Shown: positions 7,865 through 17,053, counted from the first letter of the stretch. The stretch is DNA of 53,523 bases from Candidatus Dichloromethanomonas elyunquensis (GCA_001515265.1 LNDB01000014.1:1-53523), one strand, 5' to 3'. Program-made: numbers and translations. The notes: generated by a model from the letters alone, not told the origin.

Positions 7865-9511
7865 ATGTTCCAGAAAAGACAACGGGTTTTGTCAGTTTTA
7901 CTGGCACTGCTGCTAGCTTTACCGTTCTACTCTATACCTGCTTATGGGGGGGAAATACAAGGCTACCAAAATCCAAGTCCGGAGGAAATAGCCCGCAAAA
8001 TAGAGATAGTTGCCAGGATTAAGGGAATTCCCGGTGTGATCCTAAAGACTGTTGCTTTTGTAGAAACGGGATGGAGGCAATTTGACAACAGCGGGAATGT
8101 TGTGATGAGCCGTTCGTCACATCCCGGACTAGGCATCATGCAGGTTACCAGCTATAATTCATCGGATAAAGACCTGGTGAATAAGCTTAAATACGATATT
8201 GATTTTAATATTGCCGCCGGTGCCGACATTTTAAATACTAAATGGGATATGGTGCCGCAAATCGGTGACGGTGACCGCAATAAGCTGGAAAATTGGTATT
8301 TTGCCCTCTGGGCCTATAACAGCTGGAGCACTGTCAACAATCCCAACAATGCGGCTGCCCAAGGAAGACTAGCCTACCAGGATAAAATTATCAAGAATGC
8401 CGCTGCAGAATATTATTCCGGTGCGGTCACACCGGTAAAAATTACACCCGTTCCCCCTGAGCTTCTGCCGGCAGGTACGCTGCCAAAGAGCAGCCAGACC
8501 TGGAAAACGCCCGAGCCCTTCACTCTGGGGGATTTAAAAGTGGGGACCGGCGATGGACTTAACCGCGGAACTGCTCTAGGGACTGTGACCCGGATTTCCG
8601 GCGCGAACAGGATAGATACGGTCAATCAGATTGCGCTGACGGGGTGGCCTCATGGCGCAGATACCGTAATTATCACCCGGGCGGATAATTTTCCGGATGC
8701 CTTGGCCGGAGTACCGTTAGCCGCAAAGAATAATGCGCCTATCCTTGTTACCAATCCGAATGAACTGGATGAAGGGGTTATTCAGGTATTAAAAACCTTA
8801 AAACCCCTTAAAGCAATTATTCTTGGAGGGGAAACCGCAGTCAGCAGGGATGTTGAAAAAAAATTGAGCGAAGTTCTTTACTGGACGAAAGATATCCGGC
8901 GGATCGCCGGAGCTGACCGGTACGAAACCGCCGCCCTGATAGCCAAAGATTTCCCGAAAGAGTCCAATATCGCTTTAGCGACAGGTATGGACTTTCCGGA
9001 TGCTTTGAGTTTAGCTTCGGCAGCGGCTGCCAACAGCATGCCTCTATTAATCACAGATGCGGAGAAATTGCCGGAAGCCACAAGGAAGACGGCTGAGGAA
9101 CTATTGCCCCGAGGCCTCTACATTGCAGGCGGCGACAGTGCAATTTCCTCCAGGGTAATCGCGGATATGTCCGAAAGTTCGGGAATTTCGTCTGACAGCA
9201 TTATCAGAATTACAGGCAGCAACCGCTACGAAACTTCTGAAAAAATCGCAGAAACTTTTTACCCCCGAACAGAAGAACTGTATATAGCCACGGGGCAGGA
9301 TTTTGCGGATCCTTTGGCGGCAGGAGCATTAGCAGCTGCTAAAAAAGCCTGTTTATTGCTTGTTTCACCGCAGGGTTTTGCGATTAATTCTCCGACTGAA
9401 ACCTATCTGAAGAACCTCCAGCCTTCTACCAATGTGAAAATTATCGGGGGAGAAGACAAAATCTCAAAGGATACCGAAACTCAAATTAAGTATCTTTTAA
9501 AACAAATATAA
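7865..9511 (+). CDS. Secreted lysozyme-like transglycosylase with three C-terminal CWB2 wall-binding repeats
   Basis: Predicted to cut peptidoglycan glycan strands while docked on the cell wall. The 548-residue product has a signal peptide (residues 1-28, ending IPAYGG), then a lysozyme-like SLT domain (about 35-175). Glu67 in AFVETGWRQ and the GIMQV motif are the usual catalytic and cleft signatures. Three CWB2 modules follow (about 240-548), each with the R-I-x-G-x-x-R-x-[DE]-T start, NFPDAL core and LGG-x-x-x[IV]S end. The ATG follows AGAAGGAGAGAG. The next gene is a close paralogue in the same order, so this is a tandem duplication. No deleterious change is visible in either copy. Confidence 0.9.
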   Translation: MFQKRQRVLSVLLALLLALPFYSIPAYGGEIQGYQNPSPEEIARKIEIVARIKGIPGVILKTVAFVETGWRQFDNSGNVVMSRSSHPGLGIMQVTSYNSSDKDLVNKLKYDIDFNIAAGADILNTKWDMVPQIGDGDRNKLENWYFALWAYNSWSTVNNPNNAAAQGRLAYQDKIIKNAAAEYYSGAVTPVKITPVPPELLPAGTLPKSSQTWKTPEPFTLGDLKVGTGDGLNRGTALGTVTRISGANRIDTVNQIALTGWPHGADTVIITRADNFPDALAGVPLAAKNNAPILVTNPNELDEGVIQVLKTLKPLKAIILGGETAVSRDVEKKLSEVLYWTKDIRRIAGADRYETAALIAKDFPKESNIALATGMDFPDALSLASAAAANSMPLLITDAEKLPEATRKTAEELLPRGLYIAGGDSAISSRVIADMSESSGISSDSIIRITGSNRYETSEKIAETFYPRTEELYIATGQDFADPLAAGALAAAKKACLLLVSPQGFAINSPTETYLKNLQPSTNVKIIGGEDKISKDTETQIKYLLKQI

Positions 9512-9612
9512 ATTCATTTGGAAAATGAAATTAACAGAGGAAAAACGGACTCCAAGAGCGAATTAAACAAACAACCCACATGAAATGCGAAGTGTTCACC
9601 TGGAGGAAAGAA

Positions 9613-11277
9613 ATGGAAAAATTGGCAAGCAGACGGTTTCTTAGGAAAAATATATATATAGTGATCGTTCTTGTACTCATGGTTTGTCTGATCATACCCG
9701 GTGTCCCTAAGACTGCATTTGCTGCTCAAAACCCTTCCCCTGAAGAAATATCCGGAATCTTTGATCAAGTCGCCAAGGAAAAACAAGTTCCTGCGGAAAT
9801 TCTAAAAGCGATTGCTTACCATGAGTCCGGTTGGCGGCAGTGGGACAGTAAAGGGAATGTTGTAGCGAATTACGCAAGTCCCAAGCCTTATCTCGGAATT
9901 ATGCAGGTTGGCGCTTATAATGCTTCAGATACGGCTGTTGTGAGCAAGTTAAAGAGTGATATCGCTTTCAATATTGCGTACGGCGCCGATGTTCTTATCT
10001 CGAAATGGGAGATGACCCCCCGGATCGGAGACGGGGACCGGAGCAAACTGGAAAATTGGTATTTTGCGATTTGGGCCTACAATTCCTGGTCAACCCGAAA
10101 TAATCCCAATAATGCGGCAGCGGCCGGAAAGACCGCTTACCAAGATGCGATCCTCCGGCTTATGGGGATGGACTACATGAAAGGCGTGGTAAGCCCGGTT
10201 CTTATTACCCCGGTGCCCAATACCCTTATTCCAGCCGGGACGCTCCCATCCAAGAATGCAGACTGGAAGACCCCGGAACCGGTGCATTACGCTGGTTTTG
10301 CCTCCCCGGTTCCGGGACTTTCCCAAGAAGAACAAAATACCCTTCTGGCATCCGTTCCCAGGATTGCCGGCACGGACAGAATTGATACCGCCATAAAAAT
10401 TGCGGGTCAAGGATGGCCCAACGGCTGTGAGACCGTCATTATTGCCCGGTCGGACGATTTTCCGGATGCTCTGGCCGGGGTAGCTTTAGCCAAACAAAAA
10501 AATGCGCCGATCCTTCTCACCTCCCAGGACTCTCTTGACTCCAGAGTAGAGGCAGCGTTACTCCGGCTCAAACCGCTGAAAGTGATTATCCTGGGCGGAA
10601 ACAACGCTATCTCCGATGTTGCTGAGAAAAAACTGAAAGAAGACCTATCCTGGACTCAAGACTTTGAGAGGATAGCCGGGCAGGACCGGTTTGAGACAGC
10701 GGCACTCATCGCCCGGCGTTTTCCCATCGATCAGGGGGTAGCAATCACCACCGGGGATAATTTCCCCGATGCGCTAAGTCTTGCCGCCGCTTCCGCTTCC
10801 AAAGGATATCCGCTTCTTCTGGCGGGTAAAGAAGGGCTGTCTTCTTCAACGGAGAATGCATTGAGAACCCTTTGTCCAAGACAGGTCTATATTGCCGGAG
10901 GGGAAGAAGTCATTTCACCGGGGCTGCTGGATCATATTAAAGAAATTGCAGGACTACCGGAGGATCAAATCAAACGTTTTTCCGGTGCAGACCGCTATGA
11001 AACCTCCAGTTTAATCGTACAGGCGTTTTTCCCGCAGACAGGGAAAATATTTGCCGCAACCGGGCAGACCTTTCCGGATGCTTTAGCCGGAGCGGCCTTG
11101 GCGGCCAATCAGAAGATACCGATGCTTCTGGTATCCCCCGAAGGCCCCGCAGCAGGTTCAAGTACGGAGCAATATCTCCAGTCACTGACAGACCAAGTTA
11201 ATCTTCAGGTTTTTGGGGGAAAAGAAGCGGTATCTGACCTAAGTATTATCCGCCTTCGGTATTTGCTGAATAACTAG
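9613..11277 (+). CDS. Secreted lysozyme-like transglycosylase with CWB2 repeats, second copy
   Basis: Paralogue of the preceding gene with the same order of domains: signal peptide (1-38, ending AFAA), lysozyme-like domain (about 40-185) with Glu71 in YHESGWRQW and GIMQV, then three CWB2 repeats (about 255-554). The open frame begins at 9580, but TGGAGGAAAG stands directly before the ATG at 9613, which also gives a normal signal peptide, so I take 9613 (554 residues). The copies differ throughout at sequence level but keep length and motifs, so both are probably functional. It ends just before a terminator that separates it from the polysaccharide operon. Confidence 0.9.
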   Translation: MEKLASRRFLRKNIYIVIVLVLMVCLIIPGVPKTAFAAQNPSPEEISGIFDQVAKEKQVPAEILKAIAYHESGWRQWDSKGNVVANYASPKPYLGIMQVGAYNASDTAVVSKLKSDIAFNIAYGADVLISKWEMTPRIGDGDRSKLENWYFAIWAYNSWSTRNNPNNAAAAGKTAYQDAILRLMGMDYMKGVVSPVLITPVPNTLIPAGTLPSKNADWKTPEPVHYAGFASPVPGLSQEEQNTLLASVPRIAGTDRIDTAIKIAGQGWPNGCETVIIARSDDFPDALAGVALAKQKNAPILLTSQDSLDSRVEAALLRLKPLKVIILGGNNAISDVAEKKLKEDLSWTQDFERIAGQDRFETAALIARRFPIDQGVAITTGDNFPDALSLAAASASKGYPLLLAGKEGLSSSTENALRTLCPRQVYIAGGEEVISPGLLDHIKEIAGLPEDQIKRFSGADRYETSSLIVQAFFPQTGKIFAATGQTFPDALAGAALAANQKIPMLLVSPEGPAAGSSTEQYLQSLTDQVNLQVFGGKEAVSDLSIIRLRYLLNN

Positions 11278-11303
11278 GGGCTGTTGCTTGGCAACAGCCT
11301 CTT
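11276..11303 (+). terminator. Terminator-like hairpin after the transglycosylase pair
   Basis: AGGGGCTGTTGC (11276-11287) pairs with GCAACAGCCTCT (11291-11302), three-base loop, one wobble. The T tract behind it is weak. The stem overlaps the stop codon. Confidence 0.65.
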
Positions 11304-11311
11304 CATCTGCA

Positions 11312-11340
11312 TTGTAAATTGGGGAAAACTGTAGTAAACT
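11312..11340 (+). promoter_or_regulatory. Possible weak promoter of the polysaccharide operon
   Basis: TTGTAA (11312-11317) and TAAACT (11335-11340) with a 17-base spacer. Only a consensus match, and the predicted start would fall inside the hairpin at 11344-11359, so the two readings compete. Confidence 0.3.
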
Positions 11341-11343
11341 TGT

Positions 11344-11364
11344 ATCGGTGAAAACCGATTTTTT
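11344..11364 (+). terminator. Intrinsic terminator or attenuator just before the polysaccharide operon
   Basis: ATCGGT-GAAA-ACCGAT (11344-11359) forms a six-pair stem with a GNRA-type tetraloop, and six T residues run from 11359 to 11364. It lies 18 bases upstream of the first operon start codon, so it either stops read-through from upstream or works as an attenuator. Confidence 0.75.
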
Positions 11365-11382
11365 ATTAGCAAAGAAGGGATA

Positions 11383-13221
11383 ATGAGCGTGTCTCATCCT
11401 AAACGCACCTTTTTATTCATGCTTTTGGATGCCCTTTTAATCAACTTGGCTCTCTTCGGCAGTTTTTACCTTCGGTTTGAGGAAGGCCTGCCGGCCGAAT
11501 ATTTTTCTACCTATAAAGTCGCTGCAATCGTATCTACGATTGTACTGCTGCTGGCATTTCACATTTTTGGCCTATACCGCAGTATTTGGCGGTACGCCAG
11601 TGTGGGAGAACTTCTTTCCATTGTTTATGCAGTCATGGTGGGAGCGGCGGTTGCGATCAGCATCGTGTATTTTATTTCGCCCAAGCGGCTTCCGCATTCC
11701 GTAAGCGCTCTTTTCCTCTTATTAGTGTTTTTCTTTATTGCCGGACTGCGCTTCAGCCAGCGTGTCAGGCAGGAAAATTCTATTTTCAGCGTCCGAAATA
11801 AAGATCAGCGGAAAGTACTGATTATCGGGGCAGGGGATGCAGGGGTACTGGCGTTAAGGGAACTAAAAAAAAGAGATTTTCATGAAGGGATGCCTGTGGG
11901 CTTTGCCGATGACAGCAGGAATAAGATTAACCTTCATGTTCAGGGGTTCCCGGTTCTCGGTTCACGGGAGGATATTCCGGAAATTGTGGAGCGTTATCAA
12001 GTCGATGAAATTATCATTGCGATCCCCTCGGCATCAGGCGATGCGATCAGGGAGATCGTTGAGATCTGTAAAGAGACCAAGGTTTCAAGTTTAAAAATAT
12101 TACCCGGGGTCCATGATATCCTGAGCGGTAAAATTACGGTAAGCGCAATCCGTGAAGTTCAGGTGGAAGATTTGCTGGGACGCGACCCTGTCTCCGTTGA
12201 CTTGGAAGAAGTGGCCGGGTATCTCAAAAATCAGACCATTCTGGTAACCGGGGCCGGAGGGTCAATCGGTTCCGAGCTTTGCAGGCAAATCGTTCAATTT
12301 TCTCCTTCCAGGCTGATACTTGCGGGGCACGGGGAAAACAGCATTTTCGATATAGAACAAGAACTGAAGGAATATCCCGTAAGTGCGGAGATTTTCGATA
12401 TCAAGGACCGTGAAAAGGTCCGGTTAATTTTTGAAAAGTATCAGCCGTCGGTTGTTTTCCATGCGGCTGCTCATAAACATGTGCCTTTAATGGAAGGGAA
12501 TCCGGAAGAGGCCCTGAAAAATAATATTCTTGGAACCCATAATTTAGCCTCGGCTGCCGAACAAACGGGAGTAAAGACTTTTGTCCTCATTTCTACGGAT
12601 AAAGCGGTGAATCCCACCAGTGTGATGGGTGCTTCCAAAAGGATTGCCGAGATGATCATTCAGGATTTTGACCGGAAATCCAAGACAAAGTTTGCAGCCG
12701 TCCGTTTTGGCAACGTTCTTGGAAGCCGGGGAAGCGTCATTCCAACCTTTAAGAAACAAATCAGCGCAGGAGGCCCGGTAACGGTGACCGATCCGGATAT
12801 GACCCGTTATTTTATGACGATCCCTGAAGCCAGCCAGCTGGTTGTACAAGCCGGGGCAATGGCAGCAGGAGGAGAAATATTTATTCTGGATATGGGCAAA
12901 CCGGTAAAAATCATTGATCTGGCCAAAGATTTAATCCGTCTTTCCGGGTTTGAACCGGACAAGGATATTAAGATTGAATTTACCGGAATCAGGCCGGGAG
13001 AAAAGCTTTATGAGGAACTTCTTACATCGGAGGAGGGAACATCGGCAACGAAGCATAAAAGAATTTTTGTCGCCAGGCCCAACCATATTCAAAGCGAATT
13101 AATCGCTCGGATCCTGGAGACGATACGTGAGCGCGGAAGTTACCTGAAAAAAGAAGAAATTGAAACTGCAATCCGGCGGTTGATTCCTGCTTTTAGACCC
13201 CGCACCACACCAACGCCATAG
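11383..13221 (+). CDS. WbpM/FlaA1-type membrane UDP-N-acetylglucosamine 4,6-dehydratase
   Basis: Predicted to convert UDP-GlcNAc to a 4-keto-6-deoxy sugar, the entry to bacillosamine, QuiNAc or FucNAc type residues. The 612-residue product has four hydrophobic segments (about residues 8-125), a first nucleotide-binding domain (KVLIIGAGDAGVLALREL, about 145), then the short-chain dehydratase domain (TGAGGSIGSEL near 289). The catalytic set reads Ser404, Met415 and Lys419 in SVMGASK. Met in place of the usual Tyr is the hallmark of the WbpM/PglF/CapD branch. Start is ATG 11383 or GTG 11389, and the AAGGGA spacing favours the second slightly. First gene of the operon. Confidence 0.9.
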   Translation: MSVSHPKRTFLFMLLDALLINLALFGSFYLRFEEGLPAEYFSTYKVAAIVSTIVLLLAFHIFGLYRSIWRYASVGELLSIVYAVMVGAAVAISIVYFISPKRLPHSVSALFLLLVFFFIAGLRFSQRVRQENSIFSVRNKDQRKVLIIGAGDAGVLALRELKKRDFHEGMPVGFADDSRNKINLHVQGFPVLGSREDIPEIVERYQVDEIIIAIPSASGDAIREIVEICKETKVSSLKILPGVHDILSGKITVSAIREVQVEDLLGRDPVSVDLEEVAGYLKNQTILVTGAGGSIGSELCRQIVQFSPSRLILAGHGENSIFDIEQELKEYPVSAEIFDIKDREKVRLIFEKYQPSVVFHAAAHKHVPLMEGNPEEALKNNILGTHNLASAAEQTGVKTFVLISTDKAVNPTSVMGASKRIAEMIIQDFDRKSKTKFAAVRFGNVLGSRGSVIPTFKKQISAGGPVTVTDPDMTRYFMTIPEASQLVVQAGAMAAGGEIFILDMGKPVKIIDLAKDLIRLSGFEPDKDIKIEFTGIRPGEKLYEELLTSEEGTSATKHKRIFVARPNHIQSELIARILETIRERGSYLKKEEIETAIRRLIPAFRPRTTPTP

Positions 13222-13240
13222 ATATGAAGGAGGTACCTGT

Positions 13241-14596
13241 ATGTTGGAAGTAACACAGGCGATTACGGAAAAAGACGCGACAGCGCTGGAACTAAAGAAA
13301 AAAATTATAAACCATACCGCCCGAATCGGCGTCATAGGCCTGGGTTATGTTGGTCTGCCCTTAGCTGTTGAAAAAGGCAAGGTCGGCTTTCCGGTTCTTG
13401 GTTTTGATATTAATGGGGAGAAAGTCGCCAAGGTCAACGCCGGTGATAATTATATCGGCGATGTCAAAGATGAAGAACTGAAGGAACTTGCCGAGAAAAG
13501 GATTCTTCGGGCAACAACGGATTTTTCCAGGCTGGCGGAATGCGATGTCATTATCATCTGTGTGCCTACCCCGTTGACCGTTACCCGGGACCCGGATATT
13601 TCCTATATGAAAGCTTCCGCCGATGAGATTGCCAAATACATCAGACCAGGCCAGCTCATTACCTTGGAAAGCACGACTTATCCCGGTACAACGGAAGAAG
13701 TTATCCTGCCTATCCTGGAATCCTCGGGACTGAAAGTGGGCAAGGACTTTTTCCTGGCATTCTCGCCGGAAAGGGTTGATCCCGGCAATAAACGGTTTTC
13801 TACCAAGAATACTTCAAAGGTTGTAGGCGGGGTGACCCCGTACTGTTTGGAGATATCCTACACGCTCTATACCCAAACCATCGTCAATGTGGTACCGGTC
13901 AGTTCTCCCGGTGCGGCGGAACTTACCAAGGTATTTGAGAATACGTACCGGGCGATTAATATTGCGCTCGTTAATGAAATGATGCTTTTATGCGACCGGA
14001 TGGGACTGGATGTCTGGGAGATCGTGGATGCCGCCGCAACCAAACCTTTCGGCATTCATACATTCTATCCGGGGCCGGGCGTGGGCGGGCATTGCATTCC
14101 CATTGATCCGTTCTACCTTACCTGGAAGGCCAGGGAGTACGATTTCCATACCCGCTTCATCGAACTGGCCGGGGAGATTAACGTTGAAGTATCCTACTAT
14201 GTTGTCAACAAAATTTACCGAGCGTTGAATCAAAATAAAAAAGCCATGAAGGACGCCGACATTCTGGTCCTCGGGGTTGCGTACAAAAAAGATATCGATG
14301 ATGTCCGGGAATCTCCCGCCCTGATCATTATGGAGCGGCTGCGCAAAGAAGGAGCCAATATTACCTATCATGACCCGTACATTCCTGTTATTGAACCCCA
14401 TGGCGGAAGCATAATGCACCTGGAAAGCCAGGCTTTGACTCCCGAAAGGATGGCCGCGGCGGACTGTGTTTTAATTATTACCGATCATAGCTGTATTGAT
14501 TACAATCAAGTTGTCGCGCATGCGCAATTAGTCGTGGATACCCGTAACGCGACCAAAAAGGTGCGCGAGATGAGAGAAAAGATCTATAAAATCTAG
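13241..14596 (+). CDS. wbpA: UDP-N-acetylglucosamine 6-dehydrogenase (WbpA-like)
   Basis: Oxidises C6 of UDP-GlcNAc twice with NAD+ to give UDP-GlcNAcA. The 451-residue product has the Rossmann loop GLGYVGLP (residues 33-40), the catalytic cysteine Cys285 in GGHCIPIDPFYL, and the three-domain length of nucleotide-sugar dehydrogenases. AAGGAGGT precedes the ATG by 5 bases. Assignment to the acetamido-sugar branch, rather than UDP-glucose dehydrogenase, rests on the WbpA-type sequence around the active site and on the next genes being WbpB-, WbpD- and WbpE-like. Confidence 0.9.
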   Translation: MLEVTQAITEKDATALELKKKIINHTARIGVIGLGYVGLPLAVEKGKVGFPVLGFDINGEKVAKVNAGDNYIGDVKDEELKELAEKRILRATTDFSRLAECDVIIICVPTPLTVTRDPDISYMKASADEIAKYIRPGQLITLESTTYPGTTEEVILPILESSGLKVGKDFFLAFSPERVDPGNKRFSTKNTSKVVGGVTPYCLEISYTLYTQTIVNVVPVSSPGAAELTKVFENTYRAINIALVNEMMLLCDRMGLDVWEIVDAAATKPFGIHTFYPGPGVGGHCIPIDPFYLTWKAREYDFHTRFIELAGEINVEVSYYVVNKIYRALNQNKKAMKDADILVLGVAYKKDIDDVRESPALIIMERLRKEGANITYHDPYIPVIEPHGGSIMHLESQALTPERMAAADCVLIITDHSCIDYNQVVAHAQLVVDTRNATKKVREMREKIYKI

Positions 14597-14610
14597 GGAG
14601 TTGTTCAAAA

Positions 14611-15645
14611 GTGAAAACAAAGGAAAAGCTGGGGTTTGGGGTAATCGGCTGCGGAAGAATTGCTCCGAAGCATACCGAATCGATTGCGGCAATACCTGAC
14701 GCTGAACTCGTGGCTGTTTGTGATATTATCCCGGAAAAAGCTCAGGATTTTGCTTCCAAATATAACGCTCAGCCTTATCTGGATTATCAGGAACTCCTAA
14801 AAAGAGAGGATATTGACATTGTCACCATTGCAACACCGAGCGGGTGCCACGCCGAAATAGGAATAGCGGCTGCCAAAGCCGGCAAGCATGTGATGGTGGA
14901 AAAGCCTATGTCGATGACGCTTCAGGAAGCGGACCTCCTGATCAAGACCTGCCGTGAATGGGGTGTCAAGCTGGGGGTTATTCATCAAAACCGTTTCAAT
15001 CAATCGGTCAAGCTCTTAAGGGCAGCTTTAGAAGCCGGACGTTTCGGCAAATTGACCCACGGACAAGCTTCTGTCCGCTGGAACCGCAACCAGGAATACT
15101 ACACCCAGGCGCCTTGGCGGGGAACGAAACTGCAGGACGGTGGAGTCCTCATGAACCAGTCCATTCATAATATTGACCTCTTGCAGTGGATGCTGGGACC
15201 GGTGGATTCCGTATATGGCTACACCGCTACCGCCCTTCGGAAGATTGAAATGGAAGATGTTGCAGGTGCTGTTCTCAGATTTAAGAACGGGGCTATTGGA
15301 TTGATTGAAGCAGCCACGACAATTTATCCCAAAAATATTGAGGAAACATTAAATATATTCGGAGAAACAGGTTCCGTGATCATCGGGGGTATTGCCGTGA
15401 ACCGGGTCGAGGTATGGGAATTCCCCGAAAGCGAAGAGGAGAAAAACAGGATCTTCGGAGCACAGGAAAACGATCCCCCCAATATTTACGGATACGGCCA
15501 CAGGGGGATTATTGAAGATATGATTCAGGCCGTTAAAACGGACAGGCTCCCGGCAGTACCGGGAGAAGAAGGGCGGAAAGCCTTGGAGATTATCCTCGCG
15601 ATTTACCAGTGCCAGGAAACCGGTCTGCCGGTAAAGCTGGGATAA
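14611..15645 (+). CDS. wbpB: UDP-GlcNAcA 3-dehydrogenase, Gfo/Idh/MocA family (WbpB/WlbA-like)
   Basis: Oxidises C3 of UDP-N-acetylglucosaminuronic acid so that an aminotransferase can add an amino group. The 344-residue product has an N-terminal Rossmann domain (GVIGCGRIAPKH, residues 9-20), the family EKP motif in MVEKPMS, and GVIHQNRFN in the substrate domain, features of WlbA-type enzymes. It starts at GTG 14611 behind AGGGAG. It sits 14 bases after wbpA. Confidence 0.9.
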   Translation: MKTKEKLGFGVIGCGRIAPKHTESIAAIPDAELVAVCDIIPEKAQDFASKYNAQPYLDYQELLKREDIDIVTIATPSGCHAEIGIAAAKAGKHVMVEKPMSMTLQEADLLIKTCREWGVKLGVIHQNRFNQSVKLLRAALEAGRFGKLTHGQASVRWNRNQEYYTQAPWRGTKLQDGGVLMNQSIHNIDLLQWMLGPVDSVYGYTATALRKIEMEDVAGAVLRFKNGAIGLIEAATTIYPKNIEETLNIFGETGSVIIGGIAVNRVEVWEFPESEEEKNRIFGAQENDPPNIYGYGHRGIIEDMIQAVKTDRLPAVPGEEGRKALEIILAIYQCQETGLPVKLG

Positions 15646-15725
15646 TTTGCCTTTGATCAAGGCTTCACCTCTTTTCCGGTGAAGACATAATGTAATACCA
15701 GCACCGACCGGAAAGGAGATAGGAT

Positions 15726-15974
15726 ATGGGAATGAGACCTCCTTATCAAGGACCAGGGCCGGGAACGCCTCCCATGATGCCGGATTACAACCGCGCCATC
15801 ATGCAAGTGATGCCTGCTGTCAGGCATAGCCTCCGGGAAGCTAGGCCTTCCAATGTGAAGCATGCCGTAACAGAGGCTGCGCTCATCTCTTATTTAATTG
15901 GGAAAGGCTATGATTATTATCAGGCAGTCCGTATTGTGGAGTCCTGGGAACGAAATGAAAGTTTTCCTATGTAG
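15726..15974 (+). CDS. Small protein of unknown function inside the polysaccharide operon
   Basis: 82 residues, not recognised. The N-terminal third is rich in Pro, Gly and Met (RPPYQGPGPGTPPMMP). The rest reads as two or three amphipathic helices with VTEAALISYLIGKGYDYYQAVRIVE. No signal peptide or membrane segment is present. The ribosome site AAAGGAGAT is well spaced, which supports a real gene. It sits between wbpB and wbpD, separated from wbpD by a terminator, and a hairpin (15663-15684) lies just upstream. Confidence 0.65.
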   Translation: MGMRPPYQGPGPGTPPMMPDYNRAIMQVMPAVRHSLREARPSNVKHAVTEAALISYLIGKGYDYYQAVRIVESWERNESFPM

Positions 15975-15998
15975 GCAGTTACATCAGGGGTAACAAAG

Positions 15999-16045
15999 AA
16001 GGGGCAGTTGCTTTTTTAAGTGGTTTTGCAGCTGCCCCTTTCTGT
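15999..16045 (+). terminator. Terminator within the polysaccharide gene cluster
   Basis: AAGGGGCAG (15999-16007) pairs with CTGCCCCTT (16032-16040), extended inward by four more pairs, and followed by TCTGTTT. It implies that the cluster has at least one internal end or control point before wbpD. Confidence 0.75.
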
Positions 16046-16164
16046 TTGAATAAACACAAAGCCCATGATTATCTTTCAAAAATAGATTCCCAAAAAACAG
16101 AAAGATAGTGTAAAATTGTGTCATAATATGTTTAAAAGATACAAAAGGGAAGAGGGTACTTTAC

Positions 16165-17037
16165 TTGAAGGAAAATCTTTATCCCGGCAGTGTTATCGCA
16201 GACAGCGCTATCATCGGGAATGAAGCGGGGATTGCCCCTTTCTGTGTAATCGGGGAGAATGCTGCGATCGGCAGGGGGACAAGTTTATCGCCGGGTTGTG
16301 TTCTTTCCGAGGGCGTTCTTATCGGAAAAGGAGTCAGACTGGGCTGTCACGTCACCTTAGGCGAAAAAGCCGTTTTGGAAGACGGTGTCACCATTGGAGA
16401 CCATACTGCCATAGGCCCGGGTACGGTGATTGGAGAAGGAACGTACATCGGGAGCAATTCAACGATAGGACGGCCTCCCAAAGCGGCTTCGACCAGTACG
16501 GTTAAAAACCGGGAAAACCTGCCGCCGCTTCGGATAGGCCGTAAATGCACAATCGGATGTTCTGCCGTAATCTATGCGGGAACGGTATTGGAAGATGAAG
16601 TATTTGTGGGGGACAGGGCCCTCATCCGGGAACACTGCTCCCTCGCGCAGAAGGTTGTGGTAGGCAGCGGCAGCGCCGTGGAGAATCATACGCAAATCGG
16701 GGCCTTTACCAAGATTCAGACCGGCTCCTATATTACGGCTTATATGGAGATTGAAGACCGGGTTTTTATTGCCCCGATGGTTACCACTACCAACGATAAT
16801 TTTATGGGGAGAACGGAAAAAAGGTTTCAATATATGAAAGGGGCAACCATACGGAGAGGGGCAAGAATCGGGGGAGGAGCAATTCTCCTGCCCGGGTTGG
16901 AAGTAGCCGAAGAATCCTTTATCGCCGCAGGATCTTTGGTGACAAAGGATACCCCGCCTCATAAGGTTGTAAAGGGTTTTCCGGCAAAAGCCGTAAGAGA
17001 TGTCCCGGAGGAAGAATTATTAGAAAATAATACGTAA
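16165..17037 (+). CDS. wbpD: UDP-sugar N-acetyltransferase with long left-handed beta-helix (WbpD/WlbB-like)
   Basis: Predicted to acetylate the 3-amino group, giving UDP-2,3-diacetamido-2,3-dideoxy-glucuronic acid. The 290-residue product is made almost wholly of hexapeptide repeats (AIIGNEAGIAP, VLIGKGVRLG, TYIGSNSTIG). It ends in the acetyl-CoA-site region APMVTTTNDNFMGR and VVKGFPAKAVRD, typical of WlbB/WbpD. It is about 100 residues longer than the usual 190-200-residue WlbB because of extra N-terminal repeats. Start is TTG 16165 behind AGAGGGT. It lies 16 bases before the aminotransferase gene. Confidence 0.85.
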   Translation: MKENLYPGSVIADSAIIGNEAGIAPFCVIGENAAIGRGTSLSPGCVLSEGVLIGKGVRLGCHVTLGEKAVLEDGVTIGDHTAIGPGTVIGEGTYIGSNSTIGRPPKAASTSTVKNRENLPPLRIGRKCTIGCSAVIYAGTVLEDEVFVGDRALIREHCSLAQKVVVGSGSAVENHTQIGAFTKIQTGSYITAYMEIEDRVFIAPMVTTTNDNFMGRTEKRFQYMKGATIRRGARIGGGAILLPGLEVAEESFIAAGSLVTKDTPPHKVVKGFPAKAVRDVPEEELLENNT

Positions 17038-17053
17038 ACAGCCGAAAGGATGA

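Noticed and set aside
7762..8022. 86-codon frame overlapping the start of the first transglycosylase gene.
   Set aside because: It is out of frame with a well-supported gene and crosses a hairpin, with no ribosome site or recognisable product.
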